A DNA stretch of 64,000 bases, from NCBI GenBank assembly GCA_002449635.1, contig DJXF01000014.1, positions 19,212-83,211 of the forward strand, read 5' to 3'. Origin of the DNA: Clostridiales bacterium UBA7011. Its GTDB lineage: Bacteria > Bacillota > Clostridia > Oscillospirales > Butyricicoccaceae. The notes under the pieces are model-generated. The model saw only the letters and a list, made by a program, of their open reading frames with translations. It ran no database searches and was not told the DNA's origin. Of this stretch, positions 33,218-41,025 are shown piece after piece. A program made the position numbers and the translations under genes. How positions within the stretch are numbered: the first letter of the stretch is position 1; each line of letters opens with the position of its first letter.

Positions 33218-34954
33218 TTATGCTGCTACGCCCCAGATGGACAGCCAGCTGGTCGGCTCGCCGGCAGCGGCAAGGCCGAGAGGCGAGAACAGGATGTAGA
33301 TTGCAATAGCAACGATGATGCCGATGACAGCGACGATCTTGCGGTATTTCCACGGGGTCAGGTCGACTGCGCCGACATCCTTGAGCACCAGAGGCTCCTT
33401 GCGCGGTGCAAACTTGTTGCACGCCCACATAACGATCCAGTCGATGAAGAACAGAACTGCGATCGCGTAGAGGTAATGGATCTCTTCGCTCGGATTGCTC
33501 GGATAATGCGGAGCGATCAGCAGGAATGCACCATAGAATACGACGTCGATTACTGTGATCAGCTTCGGTGCCCACTTCGGAATGTTGTGGAAGATGATTG
33601 CGCCGAGGATGGTCCATGCGATAGGCATGGAAACGAAGTTCGCCAGCGAGTTCAGCAGTGTGGTGATGCCGTTGCCGGTGAATGCGACGAACGGTGCAAC
33701 GCAGATGGATACGATGCCTGCGATGGTGCCGTAAATCTTACCGACCTTAACGCACTCGACGTCAGAAGCGGACGGCTTGAATACAGAACGGTACAGGTCA
33801 AGGGTAAACATGGTCGAAGCGGAGTTCAGAACCGAGTTGAAGGAGGACAGGATCGCGCCGAACAGAACAGCGGCGAGGAAGCCCATAACCGGCCACGGAA
33901 CGCACTCGACGATCAGCATCGGATACGCCTGGTCCATCAGGGATACGCCGGAGTTGCCGGCAATGGCCTGCATCTTGTCCTGGATGCTCGGCATGTAGAA
34001 AGCAATAATGCCCGGGATAACGAGGTACAGCGGGCCAAGGCACTTCAGGAAGCCGCAGTAGATGGCACCCTTCTGGCCTTCAGCAAGGTTTTTCGCAGCC
34101 AGAGAACGCTGAACGAACGACTGGTTGCAGCACCACCAGTAAATGTTCGAGAAGAACATGCCGGTGATGATGAGCGGCCACGGAACCTGCGGCTGAGCGG
34201 AATCCCATGCGTTGACTGCATTCAGCTTGTGGAACTCTGCCTCGTTCTGCAGAATAAAGCGAATGCCGCCCATGATGCCGCCGCCACCGGTCTGAGAACC
34301 GAGAACAGCAAGTCCGAGGAACGGGATCATCAGACCGCCGATGATCAGACCGATGCCGTTGATCGTGTCCGATACGGCGACGGCTTTTAGTCCGCCGAAG
34401 ATGGCGTAACAGCCGCCGACAACGCCGATGACAACGCAGAGAACAGCAATCGCCGTGAACTTCTGTATACCGAACATGGCGGAAACATCGAAGATGTTCT
34501 CAAATACAACGGCGCCCGAATACAGGATAACAGGCAGGTTCAGGATGGAATACATGATGACGATGACTGCGGAGAACAGTGTCTTCGTGCTCTTGTCGTA
34601 GCAGGTCTCCATCATTGCCGGCATCGTCGTGGTGCCGACCTTCAGGTACTGCGGCAGGAAGAAGAACGCGAGGACAAGCAGCGTGAACATCGAGCCGACC
34701 TCCCAGGCGATAGCGCCCATGTTGGTCTTCCAGCTCTGACCGTTCAGGCCGACCAGCTGCTCAGCGGAGAGGTTTGTCAGCAGCAGGGAACCTGCGATGA
34801 CGTAACCCGGCAGGGAACGGCTGGCAAGGAAGTAGCCCTCAGCAGTTTCGAGGTTATCTCCTCTGGTTTTCCAGGAGGAGATGACTGCTACCATTGCTGT
34901 GAAAAACAGAAAAGTGGCAGCAATCCAGATGAGTTGTGTTGTGCTCCAATTCAT
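33218..34954 (-). CDS. Sodium/solute symporter (SSS family)
   Basis: 578 residues with about 14 hydrophobic helices. Family marks: an N-terminal AEGYFLASRSLPGYVIAGSLLLTNLSAEQLVGLNG stretch (read in segments), GGCYAIFGGLKAVAVSDTINGIGL in the middle, and SVLNSASTMFTLDLYR late in the protein. SSS carriers use the Na+ gradient to import sugars, polyols or related solutes. Start at 34954 follows GGGAGAG; a TTG six bases upstream is less likely. It is the first gene of the minus-strand sugar cluster and probably imports the substrate that the dehydrogenase and isomerase process. Confidence 0.9.
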   Translation of the reverse strand: MNWSTTQLIWIAATFLFFTAMVAVISSWKTRGDNLETAEGYFLASRSLPGYVIAGSLLLTNLSAEQLVGLNGQSWKTNMGAIAWEVGSMFTLLVLAFFFLPQYLKVGTTTMPAMMETCYDKSTKTLFSAVIVIMYSILNLPVILYSGAVVFENIFDVSAMFGIQKFTAIAVLCVVIGVVGGCYAIFGGLKAVAVSDTINGIGLIIGGLMIPFLGLAVLGSQTGGGGIMGGIRFILQNEAEFHKLNAVNAWDSAQPQVPWPLIITGMFFSNIYWWCCNQSFVQRSLAAKNLAEGQKGAIYCGFLKCLGPLYLVIPGIIAFYMPSIQDKMQAIAGNSGVSLMDQAYPMLIVECVPWPVMGFLAAVLFGAILSSFNSVLNSASTMFTLDLYRSVFKPSASDVECVKVGKIYGTIAGIVSICVAPFVAFTGNGITTLLNSLANFVSMPIAWTILGAIIFHNIPKWAPKLITVIDVVFYGAFLLIAPHYPSNPSEEIHYLYAIAVLFFIDWIVMWACNKFAPRKEPLVLKDVGAVDLTPWKYRKIVAVIGIIVAIAIYILFSPLGLAAAGEPTSWLSIWGVAA

Positions 34955-35070
34955 TTGCAAAACTCTCCCTTTTGTTGTTGTATTGCATAAAATGACACAG
35001 AGGAGATCTGCGAGATTTTATGCCCGTCTGAAGTTATAAAGGTACAGGCAGATACAGTAAGCATTTCCGT

Positions 35071-35169
35071 ATGCAGACAAGTGCCGGAAGGGCGCTTGGG
35101 ATGTGAAGAGGCAGGTCAGGAAACCGCCCGCACACGCCCCGCAGGCAAAATCAGGAGCCCTGTCTGCAT
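35071..35169 (-). ncRNA. Possible structured leader of the symporter gene
   Basis: ATGCAGACA (35071-35079) and TGTCTGCAT (35161-35169) can close a ~100-base domain whose interior has further GGGCG/CGCCC pairing options. It lies between the predicted promoter and the symporter start on the minus strand. No known riboswitch class recognised. Confidence 0.3.
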
Positions 35170-35269
35170 GTAGAAAATCTGAGGGGAAAATTGTGCAAAA
35201 ATCACAGTTGTATGTACCATGTTGCCCATATTTTCCGGTCGAAATTTGTGCGTTATGTATCTGATTAAA

Positions 35270-35298
35270 AATTTAGCATAAAGTCTGGATAAATGCAA
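35270..35298 (-). promoter_or_regulatory. Predicted symporter promoter
   Basis: Minus-strand TTGCAT (35293-35298), 17 bases, TAAATT (35270-35275). It would give a ~300-base leader before the ATG at 34954. Confidence 0.45.
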
Positions 35299-35427
35299 GC
35301 ATTTTTTGAACATTTTTTGAACAGAAAATGAACACAAAAATTGTCGCAGTGGTACAAAGGACTGGTCAAGCAGTTTTTATGGTATAAAGGACAAATACTA
35401 CACGTATGGTACTGTGAGGTGGGTAAA

Positions 35428-36213
35428 ATGCGTTGTTTTTGGGTTATATCAGGAAAGAAACTCGCTGTTGGAGCGGCAATTGTGACGGGAATTTGCGTGA
35501 CCGCGCACGCATTTTTCGGCGGATCAAGTGCGATTTCGACATCTGCGGCCAAACGCGATCTTCCGATTTACAGTGTGGAGCGCAAGGAAAAAGTTTGTGC
35601 GCTGACCTTTGATGCCGCCTGGGGAAATGAGGATACCGAACAGCTGATCGAGATTCTCGGGGCAGAGGACATCCGCGCGACCTTCTTTGTCGTCGGAGAG
35701 TGGGTGGAAAAATATCCGGAGTCCGTCAAGCAGCTGTCTGATGCCGGACATGAGGTGATGAATCATTCCTCGACCCATCCGCACATGACGCAGCTGTCTC
35801 CTGCCGGAATGATCGAAGAGGTGCAGGGGTGCAATGATAAAATAGAAAAGATAACGGGAAACCGTCCGATGCTGTTCCGGCCGCCGTTCGGAGACTATAA
35901 TGATACCGTGGTATCCACGCTGCGCGGAGAGCACATGTATTGCATTCAGTGGGATGTAGACAGCCTGGACTGGAAAGACCCTGCGCCGAGTGAAATTGTT
36001 CGACGGGTTGTTCAAAATGCGCGGAACGGGTCTATTATTTTGTTCCACAATGCCGCGAAAAATACACCGGCTGCCCTGCCGGATGTAATAGCCGGACTCA
36101 AACAGAAGGGCTTTACCTTTGTGCCTGTTTCTGAGCTGATTTACCGCGATCACTACACAATGGACCACACTGGACGGCAGATTCCGGATGCAGGAGGAAA
36201 CGGCTCAACGTGA
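35428..36213 (+). CDS. pdaB: Sporulation polysaccharide deacetylase, PdaB-like
   Basis: 261 residues. A short cytoplasmic MRCFWVISGKK start and one membrane helix (about 11-33) match PdaB. The NodB deacetylase domain shows ALTFDAAWG (motif 1 Asp), MNHSSTHPHM (metal His pair), FRPPFGDYN and ILFHN. PdaB is a mother-cell sporulation protein that acts on peptidoglycan-type glycans in spore formation. I start at 35428 (GAGGTGGG upstream); the frame is open further upstream but through the repeat-bearing promoter region. Confidence in the sporulation role rests on the N-terminal pattern and genome context. Confidence 0.85.
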   Translation: MRCFWVISGKKLAVGAAIVTGICVTAHAFFGGSSAISTSAAKRDLPIYSVERKEKVCALTFDAAWGNEDTEQLIEILGAEDIRATFFVVGEWVEKYPESVKQLSDAGHEVMNHSSTHPHMTQLSPAGMIEEVQGCNDKIEKITGNRPMLFRPPFGDYNDTVVSTLRGEHMYCIQWDVDSLDWKDPAPSEIVRRVVQNARNGSIILFHNAAKNTPAALPDVIAGLKQKGFTFVPVSELIYRDHYTMDHTGRQIPDAGGNGST

Positions 36214-36285
36214 AAAAACAGCTGCGGTCCGCTGCCGGTACCGGGATTAAGCGTCCGACGGGAAATGACCGGCCCATAGAAAAAA

Positions 36286-36334
36286 GCCGCTTGTTCAAAC
36301 ACGGAATGTTTGGAAGAAAGCGGCATGATTTTTT
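36286..36334. terminator. Bidirectional terminator between pdaB and marR-like gene
   Basis: GCCGCTT (36286-36292) pairs with AAGCGGC (36318-36324), with a second inner stem; T-runs follow on the plus strand (ATTTTTTG) and on the minus strand (six T). Confidence 0.82.
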
Positions 36335-36370
36335 GTTGACGGCATATCATCCGGAAATGCGTAACCGCGC

Positions 36371-36817
36371 TCATTCGGAGAGGGAGGTCAGATTGGCCGT
36401 GATTTTATCCAGAAGCGTATGGAGCTGCTGGCTCTCTTTTGCGGTCAGACCGGCATGCAGCTCGTTGTGCAGCCGGAGAAAGGCCTCTGCAATCGAGGTC
36501 TGCAGCTGATGCCCGAGCGGTGTGAGGCGGAGCAGATGACTGCGGGTGTCCGTGCGGTCGGGAAACCGCTGAATCAGGTTTTTCGCAACCATGCCTTTCA
36601 TCAGACTGGTCACTGAAGGATTGCTGATACCCAGATAGGTTTCGATCTTTTTCTGATTGATGCTGCTGTCCGTATTGCTTGCAAGATACTGCAGTACCAG
36701 TGCCTGCTGAATCGTGATGCCGTGCTGCCTGAGCAATTGGTTGGCACGCAGGAACAGCAGGTGGTCCGCCGTGTGCAGTTTCATAAGAGATAAATGCTCG
36801 GTTTGGCAGATAGACAT
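36371..36817 (-). CDS. MarR-family transcriptional regulator
   Basis: 148 residues with the MarR winged helix: ITIQQALVLQYLAS, QKKIETYLGISNPSVTSLMKGMVAKNLIQRFPDRTDTRSHLLRLTPLG (read in segments), where the DxRxxxLxLT beta wing is clear. Start at 36817 has AAGGAG 9 bases upstream; the longer frame to 36892 would run through its promoter. It diverges from the isochorismatase-family hydrolase gene and likely controls it and itself. Confidence 0.88.
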   Translation of the reverse strand: MSICQTEHLSLMKLHTADHLLFLRANQLLRQHGITIQQALVLQYLASNTDSSINQKKIETYLGISNPSVTSLMKGMVAKNLIQRFPDRTDTRSHLLRLTPLGHQLQTSIAEAFLRLHNELHAGLTAKESQQLHTLLDKITANLTSLSE

Positions 36818-36844
36818 GAAGCACCGCTCCTTAGATGATACGTT

Positions 36845-36892
36845 CGAATTCGTAACCGGCTTCAGTATACTCGAAAAGGTTACATTTGTCAA
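36845..36892 (-). promoter_or_regulatory. marR-like promoter and operator candidates
   Basis: Minus-strand TTGACA (36887-36892), 17 bases, TATACT (36864-36869), near consensus. A CGAATTCG core palindrome lies just downstream (36845-36852) and a GTCAA/TTGAC repeat at 36888-36902 overlaps the -35, both suited to repressor binding. Confidence 0.7.
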
Positions 36893-36929
36893 ACTTTTTG
36901 ACGAAAGTTGACGTTTTTGTGAACGGTGC

Positions 36930-36958
36930 TTGTCCTTTGAACGACAGTACGGTATAAT
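36930..36958 (+). promoter_or_regulatory. Isochorismatase-family gene promoter
   Basis: TTGTCC (36930-36935), 17 bases, TATAAT (36953-36958), 35 bases before the ATG; back-to-back with the marR-like promoter. Confidence 0.72.
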
Positions 36959-36992
36959 AGGATCAATATTTTACCGCAAAGGAGTCAGGAAT

Positions 36993-37535
36993 ATGAAACT
37001 GAAGAGAGAAGATACCGCAATACTCATTGTCGATTACCAGGAAAAGCTGATGCCGGCAATGCATAATAAGGATGCGTTTATTCCGCGGACCTGCATGCTG
37101 CTGCAGGGACTGAAGGCGCTCGATATTCCGATGATTGTTTCCGAGCAGTATCCGAAGGGACTCGGCTCGACTGTTCCTGAAATCAAGGAAGTGCTCGGCG
37201 TTGCACCGGTTCTTCCGAAGACAACGTTCAGCTGCCTTGACGACGAAGCAATTCGCGCGGCAATTGAGGCGACGGGCTGCGGCACAATCCTGATCTGCGG
37301 CGCGGAGGCACATATTTGTGTGCTGCAGTCGGCAATGGATCTGATTGCCATGGGCAAAAAAGCGGTACTGGTTGAGGATTGCCTCGGCTCGCGCAAGGCG
37401 CACGATATGGAGATCAGCCTGCGTCGGGCAGAGCAGGAGGGGGTTCTGCTGACTACGGCAGAGGCTGTTCTGTTTGAGCTTCTGGGCAAAGGCTCCGGCG
37501 CGACATTCAAGACGATTTCCAAGCTGGTGAAATGA
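36993..37535 (+). CDS. Isochorismatase-family cysteine hydrolase
   Basis: 180 residues of the isochorismatase-like hydrolase fold. The catalytic triad is visible: Asp in ILIVDYQEKL (about 14), Lys in LPKTTFSC (about 81) and Cys in GAEAHICVLQSAMDL (about 115). Substrates in this family range from isochorismate and nicotinamide to carbamoylated or halogenated small molecules; none can be chosen here. Start at 36993 has AAAGGAG upstream; an earlier ATG falls within the promoter. The divergent MarR regulator suggests induction by a small aromatic or toxic compound (inference). Confidence 0.87.
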   Translation: MKLKREDTAILIVDYQEKLMPAMHNKDAFIPRTCMLLQGLKALDIPMIVSEQYPKGLGSTVPEIKEVLGVAPVLPKTTFSCLDDEAIRAAIEATGCGTILICGAEAHICVLQSAMDLIAMGKKAVLVEDCLGSRKAHDMEISLRRAEQEGVLLTTAEAVLFELLGKGSGATFKTISKLVK

Positions 37536-37689
37536 TCGGACATTGTGCACAAATTTAATGGAACACATCGACCTGTCCTTCGGCAACTTTTTTTCGATTT
37601 TTTCTGATTTGTAACATGATAACAGCAAAACACCTCAAAATCACCTGAAATCTGTCATTAAAGACATATACAAGTTGCAAAAATGGTGC

Positions 37690-37695
37690 TATAAT
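37690..37695 (+). promoter_or_regulatory. Extended -10 of the small XRE gene
   Basis: TGC-TATAAT (hexamer 37690-37695) is an extended -10 element; the -35 is poor. It lies 67 bases before the ATG. Confidence 0.55.
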
Positions 37696-37761
37696 TTCAC
37701 CTGCAATTAACAACGATCTACAAGTGTTTGCAGCTTTATATTTCTTTTTGAGGTGAATGTT

Positions 37762-37965
37762 ATGCGTGACTGGTTAGTCGAACTGAGAAAGAGCAAGGGT
37801 CTGACGCAGGAAGTTACTGCACAGAAGGCTCACATTGCCCGCAGCTATTATACCCGCATTGAGCTGGGTGATTATCGCCTGCCTGTTGGAACGGCGATGC
37901 GTATTGCTGAAGCGCTGGATTTTGACTGGGTTCGCTTTTACGAAACACCGGCTGATTCCAAGTAA
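37762..37965 (+). CDS. Minimal XRE-type helix-turn-helix protein
   Basis: 67 residues that are little more than one HTH_3 domain: DWLVELRKSKGLTQEVTAQKAHIARSYYTRIELGDYRLPVGTAMRIAEAL, read in segments. GAGGTG stands before the ATG at 37762; a GTG at 37753 overlaps the ribosome site. It is followed by a strong terminator and so is a one-gene unit. Small XRE proteins act as repressors in phage, stress or plasmid systems; no target is evident. Confidence 0.82.
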   Translation: MRDWLVELRKSKGLTQEVTAQKAHIARSYYTRIELGDYRLPVGTAMRIAEALDFDWVRFYETPADSK

Positions 37966-37992
37966 ATCATAAAACAGCCGATTGGTTCATCG

Positions 37993-38025
37993 AGCCGGAG
38001 CAACATCGTGTTGCTCCGGCTTTTT
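37993..38025 (+). terminator. Terminator after XRE gene
   Basis: A perfect 13-bp stem (37993-38005 with 38009-38021, TCG loop), ending in five T. Confidence 0.93.
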
Positions 38026-38038
38026 GCGTGCAGGCACG

Positions 38039-38070
38039 AAAAAACCCCGGTCTTCTCATAAAGATCGGGG
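38039..38070 (-). terminator. Terminator of the Crp/Fnr-type gene
   Basis: CCCCG-rich 10-bp stem with one mismatch (38045-38054 with 38061-38070); the minus strand continues with six T. Confidence 0.82.
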
Positions 38071-38077
38071 CGGCGTG

Positions 38078-38776
38078 TTACTTGCCGATATTCTCTGCCG
38101 ATGCCTGAGACCGCGTCGCTGCGTAATGCTGCAGCCCGCTGCGGTTCAGAATGTGGACGGTTTTTTCCTGATGCGTGACAAGCTGCTGCCGCTCCAGCTC
38201 AGCCAGTGCGCGGTACAGTGTGGCGCGGCTGATGTCCAGCCGGCGGGCCAGACCTGCAAAGCCGTCAGGAAGACGAAGATGGTTCTGCCTGGGGTTGCCC
38301 AGCAGATAAAGCGCCAGTGCGACGCTCGGTGTCGCGGCAGTGAAATGGTTCAGCCGGTGCGTGAGATGCTGTACACGGTTTGAGAGGATTTCCATATAGT
38401 TGCGCGCTGCCGCCGCATCCTTTTCAAAAACAGGCAGCAGAACGGACTTGTCTAAAAAGGTGATGATGGAATTGGAACGCGCGCGCAGCAGGAGAGGGAG
38501 AACCGGCTTAATGTGCGAAAACAGGGATTCCAGTTCAAAAAAATCCCCGCTCTGCAGCGTCAGAAACAGGACACCGCTTGGGCTGTATACGTCCAGACAG
38601 CCGTCAATCAGAAAGCCGAGCGATGGCGTATGACGCGGATAAGAAGTGACAGTTTGTCCCTTGAGAACGCGAACGGGGGATAATGACTGTATGAGGGGGC
38701 GGTAATTCGCTGTATTGCAGCCGGAAAATAAAACGGAGTTCAGCAGCCGTTTTTCCTGTCTTGCATTGAGCGCCAT
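38078..38776 (-). CDS. Crp/Fnr-family transcriptional regulator
   Basis: 232 residues: an N-terminal cyclic-nucleotide-binding-like beta barrel (VLKGQTVTSYPRHTPSLGFLIDGCLDVY, SGDFFELESLF, in segments) and a C-terminal winged helix FAGLARRLDISRATLYRALAELERQQLV. The Cys cluster of oxygen-sensing Fnr proteins is absent, and the cAMP-binding Arg/Glu motif is not clear, so the signal is unknown. Start at 38776 has an AAAGGGGG site upstream (slightly long spacing). It has a near-consensus promoter. Confidence 0.85.
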   Translation of the reverse strand: MALNARQEKRLLNSVLFSGCNTANYRPLIQSLSPVRVLKGQTVTSYPRHTPSLGFLIDGCLDVYSPSGVLFLTLQSGDFFELESLFSHIKPVLPLLLRARSNSIITFLDKSVLLPVFEKDAAAARNYMEILSNRVQHLTHRLNHFTAATPSVALALYLLGNPRQNHLRLPDGFAGLARRLDISRATLYRALAELERQQLVTHQEKTVHILNRSGLQHYAATRSQASAENIGK

Positions 38777-38818
38777 TCTGGTAAAGCCCCCTTTCACAGA
38801 CTTTCTCTTACCTATTAA

Positions 38819-38847
38819 ATTATAGCTCTCTTTCCCACCATCGTCAA
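38819..38847 (-). promoter_or_regulatory. Crp/Fnr-type gene promoter
   Basis: Minus-strand TTGACG (38842-38847), 17 bases, TATAAT (38819-38824). Confidence 0.75.
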
Positions 38848-39031
38848 CCAGATTTTTACATTTTTAGAGCGGAAATGACAAAAAATTCACAGAGTCGGCA
38901 AGGACATGGATGACCCGAAACGGATATGCCCGAATATGGGAATTTTGCGTGCAGTCCGGCGGCGATTGCGTCCGATTTGTGTCGAAAGATGCGTCACACG
39001 CATATCTATGATCATATAAGGAGGCGATCAC

Positions 39032-39313
39032 ATGGACAATACCACTCCGACAATCCGCTCGGATACTGTAGCGAGGACGGTTGTGCTTGTTCTGGCACTG
39101 TTCAACCAGATTCTCGCAATCGCGGGACATGAGACGATTTCGTTTGCAGACAACGATGTGTATCAGCTGGTTTCACTGGGCTGGACGGTTGCCGCTTCGC
39201 TGGCGGCGTGGTGGAAAAACAACAGCTTCACCTGTCTGGCATGTGAGGCGGACGCGTGGCGCAGAGACCAGCTGCGGCAGGCAAAAGAGGCGAAAAACAA
39301 ACAGGATCAGTGA
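39032..39313 (+). CDS. Lone phage-type holin (SPP1 family-like)
   Basis: 93 residues. TIRSDTVARTVVLVLALFNQILAIAGHETISF at the N-terminus (read in segments) and a second membrane helix VSLGWTVAASLAAWW match small SPP1-family holins, followed by a charged tail (RRDQLRQAKEAKNKQDQ). Holins permeabilise the membrane for lysins. Here no endolysin, tail or portal gene is near; the gene sits between a Crp/Fnr regulator and pyrH. AGGAGG precedes the ATG. It may be a prophage remnant or a domesticated holin. Confidence 0.75.
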   Translation: MDNTTPTIRSDTVARTVVLVLALFNQILAIAGHETISFADNDVYQLVSLGWTVAASLAAWWKNNSFTCLACEADAWRRDQLRQAKEAKNKQDQ

Positions 39314-39445
39314 GTACGATTGCAAAACCGCCTCGGGAAGGACGCGGAATATTTCAGGATACAGCTGCATTTCCCATCCTTGTGCAGTGGAACGGGACAA
39401 TATTCCGCCGCCGGAAAGAAGCGGGAGGGAACCGAATGGACGAAC

Positions 39446-39480
39446 GGCTGCTGCGGAGCGCTTCTGCGGCGGCCGCTTTT
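39446..39480 (+). terminator. Candidate terminator upstream of pyrH
   Basis: GGCTGCTGC (39446-39454) pairs with GCGGCGGCC (39466-39474) with two G-U pairs, then a T-rich tail. Confidence 0.5.
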
Positions 39481-39530
39481 GTTTCCGTGTGACAGGCAGA
39501 GAGGAAATGGAGGATTTTGCCGGAAATCGT

Positions 39531-39559
39531 TTGCAATCTGCCCTGCAATCATGTATGAT
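39531..39559 (+). promoter_or_regulatory. pyrH operon promoter
   Basis: TTGCAA (39531-39536), 17 bases, TATGAT (39554-39559), 65 bases before pyrH. Confidence 0.68.
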
Positions 39560-39624
39560 ATAGATTGATATAGAGTGTAGCTCTGAGGATCGAGAAAACC
39601 AATCGCACATGGAGGAAATGTTGT

Positions 39625-40341
39625 ATGGATACACCGAAGTATAAACGTGTATTGATTAAAATCAGCGGTGAGGCTCTGGCCGGCGAAAAGAAGTTCGGAC
39701 TGAATTTTGATGTCATCGGACCGGTCTGCGACGTCATTCAGCGCTGTGTAGAGATCGGGACAGAGGTCGGCATTGTTGTCGGCGGCGGCAATTTCTGGCG
39801 CGGCGTAAAGGACGGCGGCGGAAAGATGGAGCGTTCCCGTGCAGATCACATGGGCATGCTTGCGACGACCATTAACGCACTTGCGCTGGCTGACGCGCTG
39901 GAGCAGCGCGGTGTCAATGTTCGCGTACAGACCGCGATTGAAATGCGTCAGATTGCAGAACCGTACATCCGCAGCAAGGCGACACGTCATCTGGAAAAGG
40001 GCAGAGTTGTCATTTTCGGCTGCGGAACGGGCAATCCGTATTTCTCGACGGATACGGCAGCGGCTCTGCGCGCGGCGGAAATCGGTGCGGACATCATCCT
40101 CCTTGCAAAAAATATCGACGGTGTCTATGATTCCGACCCGGCAAAGAATCCAGAAGCGAAAAAATATGACGAGCTGTCCTATATGGACGTACTGAAAAAG
40201 CGCCTCGGCGTTATGGATACCACCGCAACGAGCCTGTCGATGGACAACAGCATTCCGGTGCTGGTCTTTGCGCTGAAGGATCCGGAAAACATTTATCGCG
40301 CTGTACTCGGCGAGGATATTGGCACACTGGTAAAAATGTAA
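39625..40341 (+). CDS. pyrH: UMP kinase
   Basis: 238 residues of the amino-acid-kinase fold: [18 protein letters not shown] at the start, [12 protein letters not shown] (about 50-61), [16 protein letters not shown], and [20 protein letters not shown] in the second half. It phosphorylates UMP to UDP as a hexamer and is controlled by GTP/UTP in the family. GGAGG precedes the ATG. It begins the conserved pyrH-frr-uppS-cdsA-dxr-rseP-ispG-polC block. Confidence 0.97.
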   Translation: MDTPKYKRVLIKISGEALAGEKKFGLNFDVIGPVCDVIQRCVEIGTEVGIVVGGGNFWRGVKDGGGKMERSRADHMGMLATTINALALADALEQRGVNVRVQTAIEMRQIAEPYIRSKATRHLEKGRVVIFGCGTGNPYFSTDTAAALRAAEIGADIILLAKNIDGVYDSDPAKNPEAKKYDELSYMDVLKKRLGVMDTTATSLSMDNSIPVLVFALKDPENIYRAVLGEDIGTLVKM

Positions 40342-40374
40342 CAATCTTCTGAAAGAGAGAGGAGTTCTGACAAC

Positions 40375-40929
40375 ATGAAACCCGATTTGAAACCTTATGA
40401 GACAAAAATGAAAAAGACGCTGGATGTGCTCGACGCCACGCTGGCGGGCATCCGCGCGGGCAGGGCGAATGCAAACGTCCTGAACAAAATCACGGTCGAC
40501 TACTATGGAACGGCAAGCCCGATTCCGCAGGTGGCTTCGGTCGCCTCGCCGGATCCGCGCACGCTGACCATTCAGCCGTGGGACGCATCTCTGCTCAAGG
40601 CGATCAACAAGGCAATTCAGACGTCGGATCTGGGCATCAATCCGCAGAATGACGGCAAGATCATTCGCCTGACCTTCCCGCCGCTGACAGAGGAGCGGCG
40701 CAAGGAGCTCATCAAGCAGGTGTCCAAGGAGGGAGAAGGCTCTAAGGTTGCCATTCGCAACATCCGCCGCGATGCGCTTGACAAGTGGAAGGCTGCAAAG
40801 AAGAAGTCTGAAATCACTGAGGATGAGCTGAAGGATGCCGAGAAGGACATGCAGAAGCTGACGGACAAATATATCAAGCAAATCGACAGCACAACGGCAG
40901 AGAAATCGGACGAACTGAAGTCCGTCTGA
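40375..40929 (+). CDS. frr: Ribosome recycling factor
   Basis: 184 residues, standard length. It shows GIRAGRANANVLNKITVDYYG, QPWDASLLKAINKAIQTSDLGINPQNDGKIIRLTFPPLTEERRKEL (read in segments) and the three-helix bundle with KDAEKDMQKLTDKYIKQID. With EF-G it splits the post-termination ribosome. It follows pyrH by 33 bases and has AGAGAGGAG before the ATG. Confidence 0.97.
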   Translation: MKPDLKPYETKMKKTLDVLDATLAGIRAGRANANVLNKITVDYYGTASPIPQVASVASPDPRTLTIQPWDASLLKAINKAIQTSDLGINPQNDGKIIRLTFPPLTEERRKELIKQVSKEGEGSKVAIRNIRRDALDKWKAAKKKSEITEDELKDAEKDMQKLTDKYIKQIDSTTAEKSDELKSV

Positions 40930-41025
40930 TTCGAACGCCGGCGACACGGGATATATGGGCGGCTGAACAAGTCGCCCATGTCGTGTATTCAGGGTTTCGC
41001 GCCGGTGAATAAAAGGGAAAGGTCG

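Larger units (their letters stand above)
34955..35427. other. Divergent region between symporter and pdaB
   Basis: About 470 bases with no gene. It contains a leftward promoter at 35270-35298, a 9-base inverted repeat spanning 35071-35169 with GC-rich interior (in the symporter leader), tandem CATTTTTTGAA copies near 35300-35322, and TGGTA-type repeats at 35350, 35380 and 35407 before pdaB. Confidence 0.55.
39314..39624. other. Gap between holin gene and pyrH
   Basis: About 310 bases; no supported gene. It has a candidate holin terminator near 39446-39480 and the pyrH promoter at 39531-39559. Confidence 0.5.

Noticed and set aside
39320..39568. Short frames between the holin gene and pyrH
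   Set aside because: Several overlapping frames of about 80 codons exist, but none has a ribosome site or plausible composition, and promoter and terminator signals occupy the region.
40978..41025. ATG start for uppS at 40978
   Set aside because: No Shine-Dalgarno and a 16-residue extension not typical of the family; the GTG at 41026 has AAAAGGG at good distance.
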